From: Usnea hakonensis
Lineage: Eukaryota > Ascomycota > Lecanoromycetes > Lecanorales > Parmeliaceae
DNA length: 37,756 bases
Assembly: GCA_013423325.1 (NCBI GenBank)
Contig: BLJB01000820.1
Location: 1-37,756 of the forward strand
Direction: 5' to 3'
Part shown: piece by piece, positions 22,250 through 35,249 of the stretch
Numbering within the stretch: the first letter of the stretch is position 1
Layout of the letters: each line of letters begins with the position of its first letter
Program-made: the position numbers and the translations under genes
Notes under the pieces: generated by a model
What the model was told of the DNA's origin: nothing
Databases searched by the model: none
What the model saw: only the letters and a program-made list of their open reading frames with translations

Positions 22250-24860
22250 TAAAGATAGAAGAGGAATTTTTCGAAAAAAAATATAAAACTTTAAAAATAA
22301 TTTTTAAATAATTTATAAATTTAATTTATTAATACTTTTTAGAAGATAGGAGAATCCTAGGCTTACTTCTAGATATAAAAAGCCCCGTATTCCTAATATC
22401 TAATATTTACTAATTTACGTTTTTTTTATATTATCTAGAATATCTTATAATAGATAGAAAGAGACTACGCTATTTAAGAATTAGAACTAGTTCCTTATAG
22501 TCCCAAAAATATATAAGAGTAAAGATAAAAATAAAGTCCCTTATTAGAGAAATAATTAAAATCTCTAAAGAGTATTATATTATACCCGGTCTCCTATATA
22601 ATATAATTATAGAAAATAATATATTTAAATTAAATTAAATTAATATTTAATAGGGAGAACTAAACCTTATAGTTATTAATAATTATAATAGTATATTTAT
22701 TAAAGCTATCTAAAAAACTTCTCGTATTTTTATAAAATTACTAGAATTATTCTTACTAGTATTATTAGTAAAGATAAAAACGCTATAACTACTAAAAAGA
22801 AAAAAGGTTAATATCTATACTATTAGTACTATAATACTTAAAATAGGAATAGATTAAAATATTCTAATTAAATATTAACTTCTTACTCTAGGGTATTTAT
22901 ATCTATTCGAGCTAGTTCTAGTTATAGAAGCCTAATTAGAAATTTTTATATTAGGAATATAAATAATTATTTTAGATAATTTCTAAACTATATCTATAGT
23001 AAATTTCGATAAATAGTTAACTAAGATTTATAAAGGGTAGTATTTAGGAACTCTATCTATTTTTTAAGAATCTATAAAGTCGACTATAGTAGATTTCTAT
23101 TTTATAAATATTTTCTTAAAAAAGTTCGAAAAGGAATCTAATATACTATATATTATTAACTACCCCGAAGAAATCTTAGTTAAAGTAGATATCTCTAATT
23201 ACTAAAAAAAGGAATATTAAAAAAAGATTAAAAAGATTCTAAAATTATATAAAGACCTTTTCTATCTAAATATTAATAAATTTAATAATAATATCGAAAT
23301 ACTAATTCCTTTTCTAGATAAAAAGGACGTAGCCGGACTTAAATAAAATCTATATAATCTATTATAACGCGATTAACGGGTAATTAATTTAGTTCTAAAT
23401 CTACTAATAGAATAGAGATATATAGAAAAGATCCCTCTCGGAACTCTCTTAATAATATTATTACCGGCCTTTATTATATAGAAGAATAGAAAACTAAGAG
23501 TTATAATTAATCTAAAAAAGATTAATATTAAGCTTTACCCTAATATATACCTATTACTAAAATAGAATAATATTCTAGAAGTACTAAAGGGCGTAATAAT
23601 CTTCTCCTCAATAGATCTTATAAAAGGGGTTTTCTAATAAAAGACTAAACTATTAGACTAGTAAAAAATAACTTTTATTATTCCTTATTACAACTAAGAG
23701 TAGCTTAAGGTTTCTATAATAGAACTTACTAATATTTTAGGATTTTTCTAATATTAAATAGAAAAGCTACTCTCCCTATATCTATAAAAGTTCATTCTAA
23801 TATATATTAATAATATAATTATTTTCTTACTAATACTAGAAGACTATATTAAATATTTAGACTAGATCTTAGAATTACTAAAAAAAAGCGGTATTATTTT
23901 ATTACTCTCTAAATACTACTTTATTTATCTAAGTATTATAATTTTTAGATACTACGTTTCTCGCTTAGGATTAAGTACTATAGATAAAAAAGTAAAAACT
24001 ATATATAAAATAAGATTTCCTAAAAATCTTAGAGAATTAGAGATAGGACTAGGATTCTTTAAATATTACTATAAATTTATTAAATATTATACGGCTATTA
24101 CTAGACCCCTTATATAACTTAAGATAGAAGGTTTTAAAGGAGAACCGAGTAAAGATAGACCCCGAAAAAATTATACTAAAAAAAAGAGACTTTCTATAGA
24201 TATATCTACTCTAATAAATAAGGATACTAAACGCGCGCGCGCGGCTATAGTAGTAACTAAAGAAAATAAGTAAACTATTAAAAAAAGGATTCTAGAAGCT
24301 AGCCTAGATTATTATAAAATCTAGAAAACCTTAAAAAATAAACTATATAATATATTAATCTTAACTTTCCTAGATTTTAATTACCCGTTTATCTTATATA
24401 TAGATAGAAGTAAAAAAAAAGGTTATAGTACTACCTTATACTAACTAGATATAAATAGAATCGAATACCCGATTCTATTCTTATTTAGAGATCTTAATAA
24501 TACTAAAACCCGGTACTAGATTATCGAATTAGAAGTCGGGGCCTTAATATAGATATTAACTAAATTACCTTAATATTTCGATAATAGGAATTTTATAATA
24601 GTAATAGATTATATAGCTTTTAAAAATACTCTCTAAAATAGAATATCTAGCTATAAATTAGCTCGCCTAAATAAATAGTTACTATATCTATTTACTTTCT
24701 AACTAAGAATATATATTATATATTATACTAGTAAATTTTATAGTAATATAGATAGCCTTTTTAGACTACTAATTAAGAAGATAAGTAAGGTTAAAGCCTT
24801 ACTAGTAGTAATAATAAAGAGCGATAACAAATTTTTTAAAAAAGTCTTAATATTTCTATC
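22250..24860 (+). pseudogene. pol: element C protease, reverse transcriptase and RNase H
   Basis: RT is the best preserved domain in the window. From about 23250: Leu-Tyr-Lys-Asp-Leu-Phe, Leu-Arg-Val-Ile-Ile-Asn (about 23500), Ser-Ser-Ile-Asp-Leu-Ile, Thr-Phe-Ile-Ile-Pro-Tyr-Tyr-Asn, and a GLTNAP-type motif near 23730. The catalytic site reads Tyr-Ile-Asn-Asn at 23803-23814 (Asp to Asn through TG-to-TA), followed by Ser-Arg-Leu-Gly-Leu and Phe-Pro-Lys-Asn-Leu-Arg-Glu-Leu. RNase H follows with Ile-Leu-Tyr-Ile-Asp-Arg-Ser (about 24393), Thr-Arg-Tyr-Gln-Ile-Ile-Glu-Leu-Glu and Ile-Asp-Tyr. The protease lies upstream (about 22250-22950), but its active site is not readable. A (CG)6 run sits at 24232-24243. 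Confidence 0.88.
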
Positions 24861-24989
24861 TAATAATTTATATTTTAGGAAGATCTAAAAGTACCTATAA
24901 TAATAAATTAAGGAAACCTAAAATAAGGAATCTAGTATATAAACTATATATTAATTATATTATTTAGATCTTAATTTTTAACTTCTATA

Positions 24990-26330
24990 TATAGTTTTAT
25001 ACTCTAGACTAGATAAACTTTATATTCCTAGAAATCTAATAAGGAGAATCTTAGAATACGGGTATAACTAGTATATCTATAATAATATTTATCGTACCTA
25101 TAATAAATTTAGGAATATAGTCTATTTCCCTAGAATATAAAAGATTATTTAAAGATATATTAATATTTACCCCTTTTATTAATTCTCTAAGCTATTAAAA
25201 TAGCTCCTCTACGGATAACTCTATTTACTAGAAGACTCTAAATAACTATTAGAGGAATTCTCTATAGATTTTATTATAAGATTATTTATAATCTCGGATA
25301 GAAATAATTATCTAATAATAGTAACTAATAAGTTTTTAAAATTTATTAGACTTATCCTAGAAAAAGAAATAGACTTTATATAAATCTAGATTAAACGCTA
25401 CTTCGATAATATCTATAAACTATAGAAATTACTATACTAGATTATCTCTAATTAAGATTTAAAATTTATAAGTATTTTTTAGAAAACGCTATTTTAGAAA
25501 TACGGGGTAGAACTCGATATAATAATAATATATTACCCGTCTATAAATAATTAAGTAAAGAGAATAAATTAAATAGTTAAAATCACTCTCTATTATCTAC
25601 TAGTTAATAAATACGAAGAAAACTAGAATATACTACTTATCGAAGTCGAGTATATTCTAAATACTTTAGAGAATTTATCTACGTATATTTCTCTATACAA
25701 AACCTTATATAGAGTAAAACCTAGAGAATTTCTATAAAAATCCATATCTAGTCTAGATCCGGACGCGGCTAATTTTCTTAGAATTCGAAATATTATTCAA
25801 AATAATACTCTAGATATAATTAAGCTTACCTAGATAAAGATAGTAGTAAGGTATAATAATAAATATAGAATTCTAGATCTTAAAGATAGTATTTATCTAA
25901 AAGTTATTAAGATTAGTAATATCGAATATTATATTTCTAAATATTTATTATTATTTACGAAAAAAGTTAGTTTTTATAAAATTCTAGAGAAAATTAGCCT
26001 ACTCTTATATAAACTCGAACTTCTATTTACGATATCCCGGATTTATTTAGTAATTTTAGTTATATATTTTAAATAAGTAAATATAAATCTATTTTAATAT
26101 AAAATTCTACCTTCTATATCTATTATTATATAGGGATAAAAAAATTAGATAATAGAAAAAATTATTCGATATAAAAAATAGGGCCGCTAGAATAGATATT
26201 AAATAAAGTAGCTTAATTATAATAAGAAAATCTAGGAGCTAGCTATAGACTTAAGATAAGACGTACCCAAAATAGTTAAAAAGTTTAAAAAATTAAGGAT
26301 TCTAATCCGAACCCGGTAATTAATAGAAAA
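24990..26330 (+). pseudogene. pol: element C integrase with chromodomain
   Basis: The HHCC finger lies at about 25050-25180 (Glu-Tyr-Gly-Tyr-Asn...Ile-Tyr-Pro-Phe-Tyr, with Tyr for His and Cys). The core begins Glu-Phe-Ser-Ile-Asp-Phe-Ile-Ile (about 25256) and continues through Thr-Asn-Lys-Phe to a Tyr-x-Pro-Ser-Ile-Asn-Asn-x-Val-Lys-Arg motif near 25540, where the third acidic residue is expected. At about 26150-26310 a chromodomain reads Ile-Ile-Arg-Tyr-Lys, then Gly-Arg-x-Asn-Arg-Tyr-Gln-Ile-Lys, then Glu-Leu-Ala-Ile-Asp-Leu. Stops are all TAA or TAG. Confidence 0.87.
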
Positions 26331-26822
26331 GGGCACTATAAAAAGAGGCCGACTAAAAAAATCTACTTAACTTATATATAATTATTATACTATTACCATC
26401 TTACTAACCTAATATATTTATCTAGGCTATTAGAGCTAACGAAAGTAAATATTAATATCTCGTCTAATATATTAAATCTTATTAAATAAATCTTACTTTC
26501 TTTATTCTTTCTATTATAACTAAATATCTCCCCTCTACTACTAGAATATACTTAACTACTAGCTTACTAGAAGGGCCTCTATAATAATCGTTATATAATA
26601 TTATTTAAGGTATATATTTCTAATTAGCCCCCGAATAGTATTTTATAATTAAATTAAAATAATTTACTTAAAATCTTACTTCTTTACTTTAGACCTTACT
26701 TAATTTAAATAAATTTATAGTTAAACTTTCTACTTAATAGAGGCTATAGTAATACCCCGTAAATTAAGGATCCCTCTTTCTAGTATTTAATAAGAATATA
26801 TAAATATCGAGTATAGGCTAAT
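26331..26822 (+). other. element C 3' region, part before B
   Basis: About 490 bases follow the chromodomain. I see no domain or clear frame. The last five bases CTAAT (26818-26822) are the target duplication of B. Confidence 0.5.
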
Positions 26823-26988
26823 TGTTATAATAAACTTTGTGAAGTGTAAAAAGAGTAAATTATTCTATCTAAAAATTCACCTTAAATAGTAAATTGTACT
26901 AGTAGTAATACTAATAATAGTAGTAATAGCCTATTTAGCTATTACGGTAGTAGTAACTTCTAACGATCCGAATCTATAATCTATAATA
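26823..26988 (-). repeat. element B 3' LTR (left copy)
   Basis: It aligns without gaps to 34367-34532. The outer end keeps TGTTAT and CTTTGTGAAGTG; the inner end reads ATAATA for ATAACA. Just inside lies gtgctagtaataagaaagaaaag (two parts, 26989-27011), whose minus strand is T-rich and not a purine tract. Confidence 0.97.
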
Positions 26989-27229
26989 GTGCTAGTAATA
27001 AGAAAGAAAAGTCGACGCCTATATCGAAAAGTATAAATAAACTATAGTAATAATAATCCCGAAAAATACTACAATAATCCTAGTCTCTTAGTAGATAATA
27101 CGTTATTCCCGAACCCTAATATTATTAATCCCGGGAATACGGATCCGGATAATAGTTTCTAATAATCTTATAGATACTACGTTAAATAATCGCCTTATAG
27201 ATTCTAATAATCGTCTTATAGATCCTAGG

Positions 27230-28650
27230 AAGTATTAAGCCTTCTTAAAATATCTACGCTTTACTAAGACTTAGGAAGACGTAGAAGCGGAGTTTAAAAT
27301 CGAAATAATAGATCTAGTTACTTACCTAGTAGATACGGCTATAGTAGAAGACGGTTTAGAAACTAGTCTACTTATAGTATATACCTTATATTTCTATACT
27401 AGTTCTAAATAATTCTAAAGATCGTTAATATTATATTATATATTATTCTTATAATTCTAATTTAGCTACTTAATAAGATATTATATCTTTCCGCGTAATA
27501 TTCGCTTATTAAGTACTACTTCTATAAGATATTTATCGTTAATATTTACTATTAAAGGTAGCTTAGTATTCCTAATCCTACTATAAGGATTACTAGTACT
27601 AATAGCCGGTTCTAATTACGTAATCGAGACTATAAAATATATCTTTATAATTAGTAGTAATTTTAGTCTATAGGCCTAGGCTCTTACCTTCTCTAAGATT
27701 ATAAAAAATCTAATCCTCTAATAATATAATTTATAGTTTTCTAGACCGGGAATAGTATAGTTATTATAAAGATATAGAAATACTAGATTACTAGCCTTTA
27801 AATTTAAGAGAGTATAGAACTTATTATAATATACTTTTACTATAATATTAGAGAATACGAGCGACTCCTTAGCTTAATTATATTTTAGCTACTATAGCTT
27901 ACTAAATTACTTCGCGAGTAATTCTATTAGTATTTCTAGAATATCGCGTATATTAAAATTATATAAGATCTTATTAGATAATATATTAATAGACTAGTTC
28001 TTAGAATTATTTAGACTATCTTATAAATATAGTAGAATAGTAGTCTAGTTTGCGCCTCGATTTATAATAATAAAATATTAGATTATAACTTCTATAATTT
28101 AGTTAGTTCTCTCTAATTAATTATCCGTTTAGGGATAATATATAATAAAAGTTAGAATTTCTATATCTAATTTATTAAATATAACTTTCTAGAGTACTAA
28201 TAAGAACTTAAAATCTTAGTTACTAATTATAGTAACTAGGATCCTCTATCCGTACTAGATAAGATCTACTAATAATATATTAATCTATTTACTAACTAAA
28301 AAAGTTAATTTTCCTAATAGTAGTAGTATACGCTTAGAAAACTTATTAGTTATAATAAGTAGATTATCGTATCTAATAGTAGTAATTAGTAGCCTAATAA
28401 TAAAATCTATTATTATAGTATAGAATAGTATTCTAGGCTTATTAATCGGAATTAAGCTTCTATATAGCTTATAGTACTTAGTTTAGTTAAGTTTATATTC
28501 CGGGTAATACTTAATATAACTACGGAGGTACTTAGCTAGATTTCTAATATAGATAGATCTAGAAACCCTATTATAGGTTCTATAAAAGCCTCCGTAATAT
28601 TAATAATTATACGCTAGTTCGAAAATCTCCTTTTCTAATATATTAGATAC
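27230..28650 (-). pseudogene. pol: element B integrase with chromodomain
   Basis: On the minus strand an HHCC finger reads Tyr-Tyr-Pro-Glu-Tyr-Lys-Leu-Asn-Gln-Thr-Lys near 28500 (CPEC type), preceded by a Tyr-Gly-Gly-Phe-Tyr-Arg-Thr-Tyr motif (HGGFHRTYDR type) near 28590. The core begins Ile-Asp-Phe-Ile-Ile (about 28410) and continues Thr-Asn-Lys-Phe-Ser-Lys-Arg. The chromodomain lies at about 27550-27400: Asp-Lys-Tyr-Leu-Ile-Glu-Val-Val-Leu-Asn-Lys-Arg, Arg-Gly-Lys-Ile-Gln-Tyr-Leu-Ile-Lys, then a Tyr-Asn-Ile-Asn-Asp-Leu helix. A Ser/Thr-rich tail extends to about 27240. Confidence 0.88.
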
Positions 28651-30760
28651 GTAAAGTTACTCTCTTCTATCTTAGTAATTAATATAGTAAATAAGTCTAT
28701 TTCTAAATTTAAAGTATAGTCTATTATATTACTCTTTATTTTTTTTAGGAGGTAATACTTAGATAATAAAAGTTAACTATAGAGATTTCTAGAAAGTTAT
28801 TTCCTAGACTTTTAATATAGGAGGTACTAATAGTATAATAATACTATCTATAATAGATAGCGATAACTATTAAAATATTCGAACTTCTAACGTAATATCT
28901 TAGACTTCTAATATAGTATCCTAGACTCTTAACGTAGTATCCTTAGAAATTCTAGGATCTAATATAGTACTAGAAGATTTTAACTTCCGTAGAATAACTA
29001 TAGCTAGTATTCATAATTCTAAAGTAGGGGTAGTAGGATTTACTATAATAGTAATATCTTTAGAAGTAATAGTACTAGATTTTACTACGATAGTAGTAGA
29101 CTTTTTAGTAGTAGATTTAAATACTTCTAAAATTTAGTTCTATTACCGATCCTTAATATACTTATCTACGAGACGAGCCTTAAATAATTTAGATATCTCT
29201 ATAAGAGTAATATAGTAGTATAAGTTAAGCTACCTTTCTTTCTAGAGCCTTTTCTAACTATCTACTTAGCTTAGTCTAAAAAGCGTATTAGGTATAATAT
29301 ACTACTTCCTTAATTTATATCGAAATTCGATATTCCGAAATTATTAGATATATTCTAATATCCGAATAAGTCTAAGATTTAACTTTATAGTTAATAAAGT
29401 AGTTATAGAAGTTTATTTAAAGATCTTTAAAATAGTACTATAATCCGTATAGATTACTATATATAATATTAACTCTACTATATACTATATTTTAATAAGA
29501 ATCTAGATAATCCTAATAAATTTTAATTCTATCGGCTAATATCTAGTCTCCGTATCCTTAAGTAGATAACTAAGAAATAAGATAGGCCGAATCTAGGACT
29601 TCTAAAGATAACTATACTTTCTAGGGTTATTTCTAAATATATAGTAAATTATAGCTCCGAATTCGAAGTCCTTACTTATATCTAAATTAATATATAGTGT
29701 TAATTTACTATTAAAATAGATAAGGAAAAAAGACTTTAAGAGCGCCTTTTATAAAGTATAGAATAATACTAGCTTATATATAAAAGATATCTAAATTTTT
29801 ACTCGGATAGTAAAGTTCTTCCTTTCGTTACTAGCCTAAAGAGAGTTAATAAATATAAGAGTTTTATATTTCTAGAGAGGCTTAGTAATCGCTATATAAT
29901 ACGCGATATAGTTATAAAGCTATTTTATTATTTCTAGATAAATTTTAAGCTTTATTAAGATAGTTAGAAAAAAAAGCTTAGAAATAGTCTAAAGCTTATC
30001 TTCTATAGTTTATAATCCTAACGAGTCTACTTTCTACCTAAATAATTAGATAGAAAGATAGCTAAAGAACGCCTTAATAGGATTTATTAAAATATTATAC
30101 TTAGTAAATAAAGTAAAGATCTATCTAAGATAACTAATATAGTCTTTTAGAGTTTATAAAAAGATTATTATATTATTAATATAGATATAAATAAAGCTAC
30201 GGAATTTCTAAAATAATTTATTAATCTATCTCTATATATATGCCGGGGAGTTCTTATAATCTATAATAGCTATATTAAAATACTCTTAACCCTAATATAT
30301 TATAATAGTAAATTTATATCGATCTTTCGAATAGATATACTATTAATAGAAAAAAGACGTATAGTTAATTACTATAATATATTAATATCTTTTAATAGAG
30401 CTAATTAAATCGATCTATAATAATAAGAGATAGAGATCCGGCTAGATAATTATATTTAAACTCTAAATATCTATTACTACTTTTCCTTTATATTTACTAT
30501 TTAATATAATTCGCTATACTATAAAGATTAGATAATTAAATAGAGTAGCTAATATTATCTATTCTAACTTTCCTTAATTATAAAGTTTATTAAATATTTT
30601 ATTAACTACTTCCTAAATAGACTTTTCTAGGGGGTATACTTAAGTTATTTTAGGAGTCTAGACTTCCTAATCCGCCTTAAAAAGTATATATATCTAATCT
30701 TTTTATAGTATATCCGCGAATCCTCCTTCTTACTATAGGCTAGGAAACTAGTTAACTACT
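28651..30760 (-). pseudogene. pol: element B reverse transcriptase and RNase H
   Basis: On the minus strand the RT fingers and palm read Ser-Phe-Phe-Tyr-Gln, Lys-Asp-Arg-Tyr-Lys-Phe-Thr and Asp-Tyr-Lys-Asn-Ser-Pro-Ala-Tyr-Ile-Gln (30430-30230). The catalytic Tyr-Ile-Asn-Asn-Ile-Ile-Ile-Phe (about 30186-30165) is the RIP form of YIDDIIIF. The connection Val-Asp-Ser-Leu-Gly-Leu lies near 30020. RNase H has Tyr-Ile-Asn-Leu-Asp-Ile-Ser-Lys-Asp-Phe-Glu-Phe-Gly-Ala (about 29690-29650) and Glu-Thr-Arg-Tyr-Gln-Pro-Ile-Glu-Leu (about 29550). Thr-Asp-Tyr-Ser near 29440 corresponds to the last acidic site. The stretch 28651-29300 links RNase H to integrase and is Thr/Ser-rich. Confidence 0.87.
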
Positions 30761-33700
30761 TCTTAGATTTTCTAGTTACTCTAATAAATAATTATTCTAT
30801 TTAATATTATTAAGTCTACTTCTATAGATACTATATAAATATTTAGAATAGAAATAGGAATTCCTTACTTTTATATTTCCTACTATAATAGTATACCTAG
30901 AATTTTAGAAATCTCTAGAATTACTAGTACTTCGGGTACTCTCTAGATATTCTAAATAAAGAGTATATTTATAGTAAATTTTACTAGGCCTAACTAGATA
31001 TCTATATTTAGTTAAAAACTTAACTAGATATTTATACTTAATAAGCTTAACTTTATTAATCTAGTAATTAATATAGTAATAGTTAATATAGTAACGACCT
31101 TTTTAAATACTCTCTTAATCTAGCTACTCTAATACTCCTTTTTAGAATAATATATAGTAAGTTCTATTGTATCCGCTTATCCTTTTATAATATAGTAGTA
31201 GTTATTAAAGTTCGCTTCTTAGAGGGTACTAAGTCTTAGATTATAGAATATTTAGATAATAAAGTTAGTATTATTTTTTACTATAACTATAGTTATTAAA
31301 GCGTTAATAAGATAAGTATAAAGTAATAACGGGGTTTTAGCTAGTTTAAAAAAGAAATTACGATCCGAAAAGGAAATATAATATACTAGTATATAAACTT
31401 AAAAATATAGTATAATTATAAATAATTACTTAGTATATATTAGCTAAAGTACTAAATATCTATTTTCTCTAATATATATTTCTAATAGAATTTCTATCTA
31501 ATAACTCCTAATATAAGCTAAGAAAGTAGATAGAATAATATTAATTTATTTTAAAACTATAATATCTATATTAATAAGTATTTTTATTTTAAGATAATTA
31601 ATAATATAGACTTTCTAGGGAGTAGTTATAGTAGTAATATTCTTATTAGTAATTTAGTACTTCCCTAGTAAAAGAAAAAAGAAGATAGTATATTAAAAAG
31701 ATTAATATATATTTAATTCTAAACTATATATTATAATTACTTTTAATATTTATTAGATTTCTAATCCCGGAATAGTTTTTTTAAGGGTAGGTAGTAGCTT
31801 TTTAAACTAAGTATAGTCAACTAAAATAATAAAGTAATTAATATTAAAGTAAAGTAATTCTACCTCTAAATTTTTAATTATCTTAGTAGATCCTATAATA
31901 TAGTAGTAACTATAGAAAGTATATCCGATACCTACTTCCTTAATAAAATTAGTAGTTAAGTAAATAACTTCCTAGAAATTAATTTCCTAGAAATTAGATT
32001 CTAGGGGTTTACTAGATATAGTAGTAAGAATACTTATAATAGATTAGTCTTAATAAGTAGATTTACTTACTTATCGGCCTCTTTTTAGATTTTCTAGATA
32101 ATAATATAGCTTATTCTTAGAAAGGAAAATTATCTAATATTAATAATATTAGTATAATAATATAGTCGGAAATATCTTAATTATAATAAAGTATCTATTA
32201 GTTTTATCCTTTATTTGAGATAAGAGGTAATTATATTCCTTCTTATTAATAGTAAAATAATTATTAATTTCTTAGAAATTATCCTAGAAAACGGATATAG
32301 AAGTAGACTCTAGATTATTTCTATTATTCGTAATATAATTATTTAATTTATCGGTATAATATTCGCTATCTTAGTATACTATTACTCGGTATCTAAAAGG
32401 CTTACTTAAGTAGCCTCGACTATAACTAGGATCGCTATCGGCGTCTTTTTAACTCCCGAATCCGGCTCCGCTAGAGCGAGGATTATAAGGCTAATTTAAT
32501 AACTAACTTATTAAATTTAATATATTTTCTATTATAATTTATAGTAGTTAATATAGCGCTAGTAAAGTAGGATTTAAAGTAGGGTTTACTTATTGAGAAC
32601 TATCTTATTAAGACTATAACTAGGAAAAATAGTTAGTATAGCTATTTCTATAATTATAGTTATAATTACTATATCCTAGTATATATTCTAAATAGAATTA
32701 CTACTCGTAATATAGTTAGAAGGGAAATAGTAGCTTAGAAAATCTACTCTAATAATTATTATTATATTAATTAGATTATCTTAATAATATTAATACTTAA
32801 TTTACTCTTTTTTTAGATTACTAAGAATAACTATATAAACGAGTTATTTTAAATTATAGACTTTTTTTAGAATCTAGCTACTTTAGGAATTAGCTAATAA
32901 TAGTACTTTATATAGATTTAGAAATATTATACTAGAATTTTAATTCTAAATTTAACTAAATTAGTAAAAGTTAATTATAATTAGAATCTATTATTACCGC
33001 CTTAGTATACCTAAGTATACTTTATATAAAAGACTAGAGGGTATAGTCTTACTAAGTATTAATTATATTATAGCGTTTAGTTTATATATATTTAAATATA
33101 TTAGTAATTCTTTCCTTAAACTTCTTAACTAAAGTATTATACTATTTATCTATTAATATATTCCGAAGGCCTTACTTTTCTAGCTTAATAAGCTCGATCG
33201 AGTATTAGATTAATATACTACTATATAAATATATAGATAATACTTCCCGGACCTTATCTTTACCCTTAGAATATACTAGATCCTTAAGTCTATTCTAGAA
33301 AGTATAGATATTTTAATAAAATATATATTATCCCGTATTAACGATTAAGGCGTTATTCTTAATATTATTAAAATCTTCGTAAGAGGGATCGAAATAATTA
33401 ATATTATTAACCTTAAAATTATCGGAAGTTCTAGTACTACTTCCGGAAATACCTTCTAATCCGATAGGGCCTTAATCTCCTTTAAGCCCTTAAATACTTT
33501 AGAGCCCCTAACGTCCTTCTTAAAGAGGATACTCCCTAATATATCGTACTATCGTAGTACTAGCTATAGCGGTAATAATAGCCTAGATATATAAGTTATC
33601 GAGTAATTATTAGATTTCTAGATCTATCTAATTTCCGGGATTAATAGGGAAATAGTAGATTATCTTAAATATAGAAATATCCCTACTCCGGCCGTATAGA

Positions 33701-34340
33701 GGATTACTAGTAGACCTATATTTAAGAGTAGATAGTTTAGAGAGTAGTAAAACGAGTCTTTCTTTAGTAGAAGTATTACTAGTAGATAGCGATTTATATT
33801 AATAAAAGAAGTACTAAACCTCTAATATAATATAAAGATTAATAGTCTAGTTATAAAATACTCTAAAAGACTATTAGAATTAGATAGGCTTAATAAGCTA
33901 GCTATTAGAATATAGAGACTATCTCTATTTAGAACGAGTAATAACGGCCTTAGGCTATAAATAATAATTAATAATATAGACTATAATTATTATAATCTCT
34001 CTAAAAATCTCGATCTTATTAACATTCTTAGCGTATACCTAGATTTAGTAAGTAGTACGTATTAAGTTTATAATAGAAGTAGATACTAATAGAGTACTAC
34101 TAGAAGTTAAGATAATATCCTAGAAATCTAGTAATAGATTTCTAAGGCGTTACTAGGAAGCCGCAATTACTAGGAGTATTAGAATCTAATAGTAAGGATT
34201 AATAAAAGACTAGGAGATCTACCGTAGTAGAAGTAAGGACTATAGATCTAATAATAATACGTCTAGAATTATAATCTACCGTAGCGAAAGTAAGGACGGA
34301 TTATAGTATTAATATCTAATACTTCTATAGTATAATAATA
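30761..34340 (-). pseudogene. gag: element B gag and protease region
   Basis: This is assigned by position between 5' LTR and RT on the minus strand. A frame with RIP-type stops only is readable at about 32480-32100, with a Gly-Tyr-Leu-Ser-Lys-Pro-Phe-Arg-Tyr-Arg motif near 32400. Its 5' part (33700-34110) aligns to element A 13630-14110. No zinc knuckle or protease active site was found. The presumed primer-binding site is tagtagtaacccc on the minus strand (about 34365-34352). Confidence 0.55.
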
Positions 34341-34366
34341 TTAACGTAACCCGGGGTTACTACTAT

Positions 34367-34532
34367 TATTATAGTAAACTTTATAAAGTATAAAAAGAGT
34401 AAATTATTCTATCTAGAAATTTACCTTAAATAGTGAATTATACTAGTAGTAATACTAATAATAGTAGCAATAGCCTATTTAGCCATTACGGTAGTAGTGA
34501 CTTCCGGCGATCCGGATTCATAATTCATAACA
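34367..34532 (-). repeat. element B 5' LTR (right copy)
   Basis: The outer end keeps CATAACA and several CA/TG sites (agcaatag, gccatt, gtgac, attcataattc), while the inner start reads TATTATAG for TGTTATAA. A TCCGG/CCGGA inverted repeat with loop CGAT lies at 34503-34516. Confidence 0.97.
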
Positions 34533-34537
34533 CTAAT

Positions 34538-35245
34538 CCGCCCTATTTTAAATAGCTTTAGTAATAATATTAGTAGTACTTTTATTAGACCTATAGTATA
34601 ACGCTAGTCTTATTAAGAATATTTAGACTAGCCCCTAATTAATCGCTTTTCGAATAGCGATATTATCTACTCTCTAATAATTCTATAAATTTTAGAGTAC
34701 TATCTATAATTCTATATATTACTAGACTACTTTAAATTCTAGGCTCTAGCGTCTAGTATAGCTAGAAGGTATATTATATAGTAACTAGATTTTAATAAAT
34801 AAGACTAAATTCTAAGAGACTTTAAATTTTATAGGGCTCCTATTATTATTCGTAATAGAAATAGAAGATTATAATTTCTAGTCTAAAATAGTAAATAATT
34901 TTATAGAGATCTTAATAAGAGATTAAATCTTAAGTATATATACTTATTAATAAAGTTCGCTAATATTTATTTAGATCTAAGTACGGAGGTCTATCCCTTT
35001 TCTAGACTAAACTAAAAGATATAGTATCTAGAGAACTTCTACCCTCTATAATATATTTTTCTATCTAACTAAAATATACTTAGATAGATACTACTAATTA
35101 ATTCTATATCTATAATTATTTATAGTACTATATTTACTTCTATTAATAATTAAATTAAACTTACTCGGACTATTACTAATACTAAACGATTTAAATCTTC
35201 TAAAATTAAACCCCTCTATATATATATCGATACCTCGACCCTAAG
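34538..35245 (+). other. element C 3' region after B
   Basis: About 700 bases without a domain I can recognise. It continues 26331-26822 once B is removed. Composition is RIP-like throughout. Confidence 0.45.
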
Positions 35246-35249
35246 CCTA

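Larger units (their letters stand above)
26823..34532 (-). mobile_element. element B: Ty3/gypsy chromovirus, 7710 bp
   Basis: Two 166-bp LTRs and an exact CTAAT duplication (26818-26822 and 34533-34537) define it. On the minus strand: LTR (right), gag, RT, RNase H, integrase, chromodomain, LTR (left). It is inserted in the 3' region of C, opposite in orientation to its host element. It shares LTR layout (TGTTAT...ATAACA) and 5' region sequence with element A. Confidence 0.95.

Noticed and set aside
27020..27420. A fairly open + strand frame at the left end of element B
   Set aside because: The minus strand of the same region reads as the chromodomain and C-terminal tail of the B integrase, in line with the gypsy order. 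The + frame is an antisense shadow.
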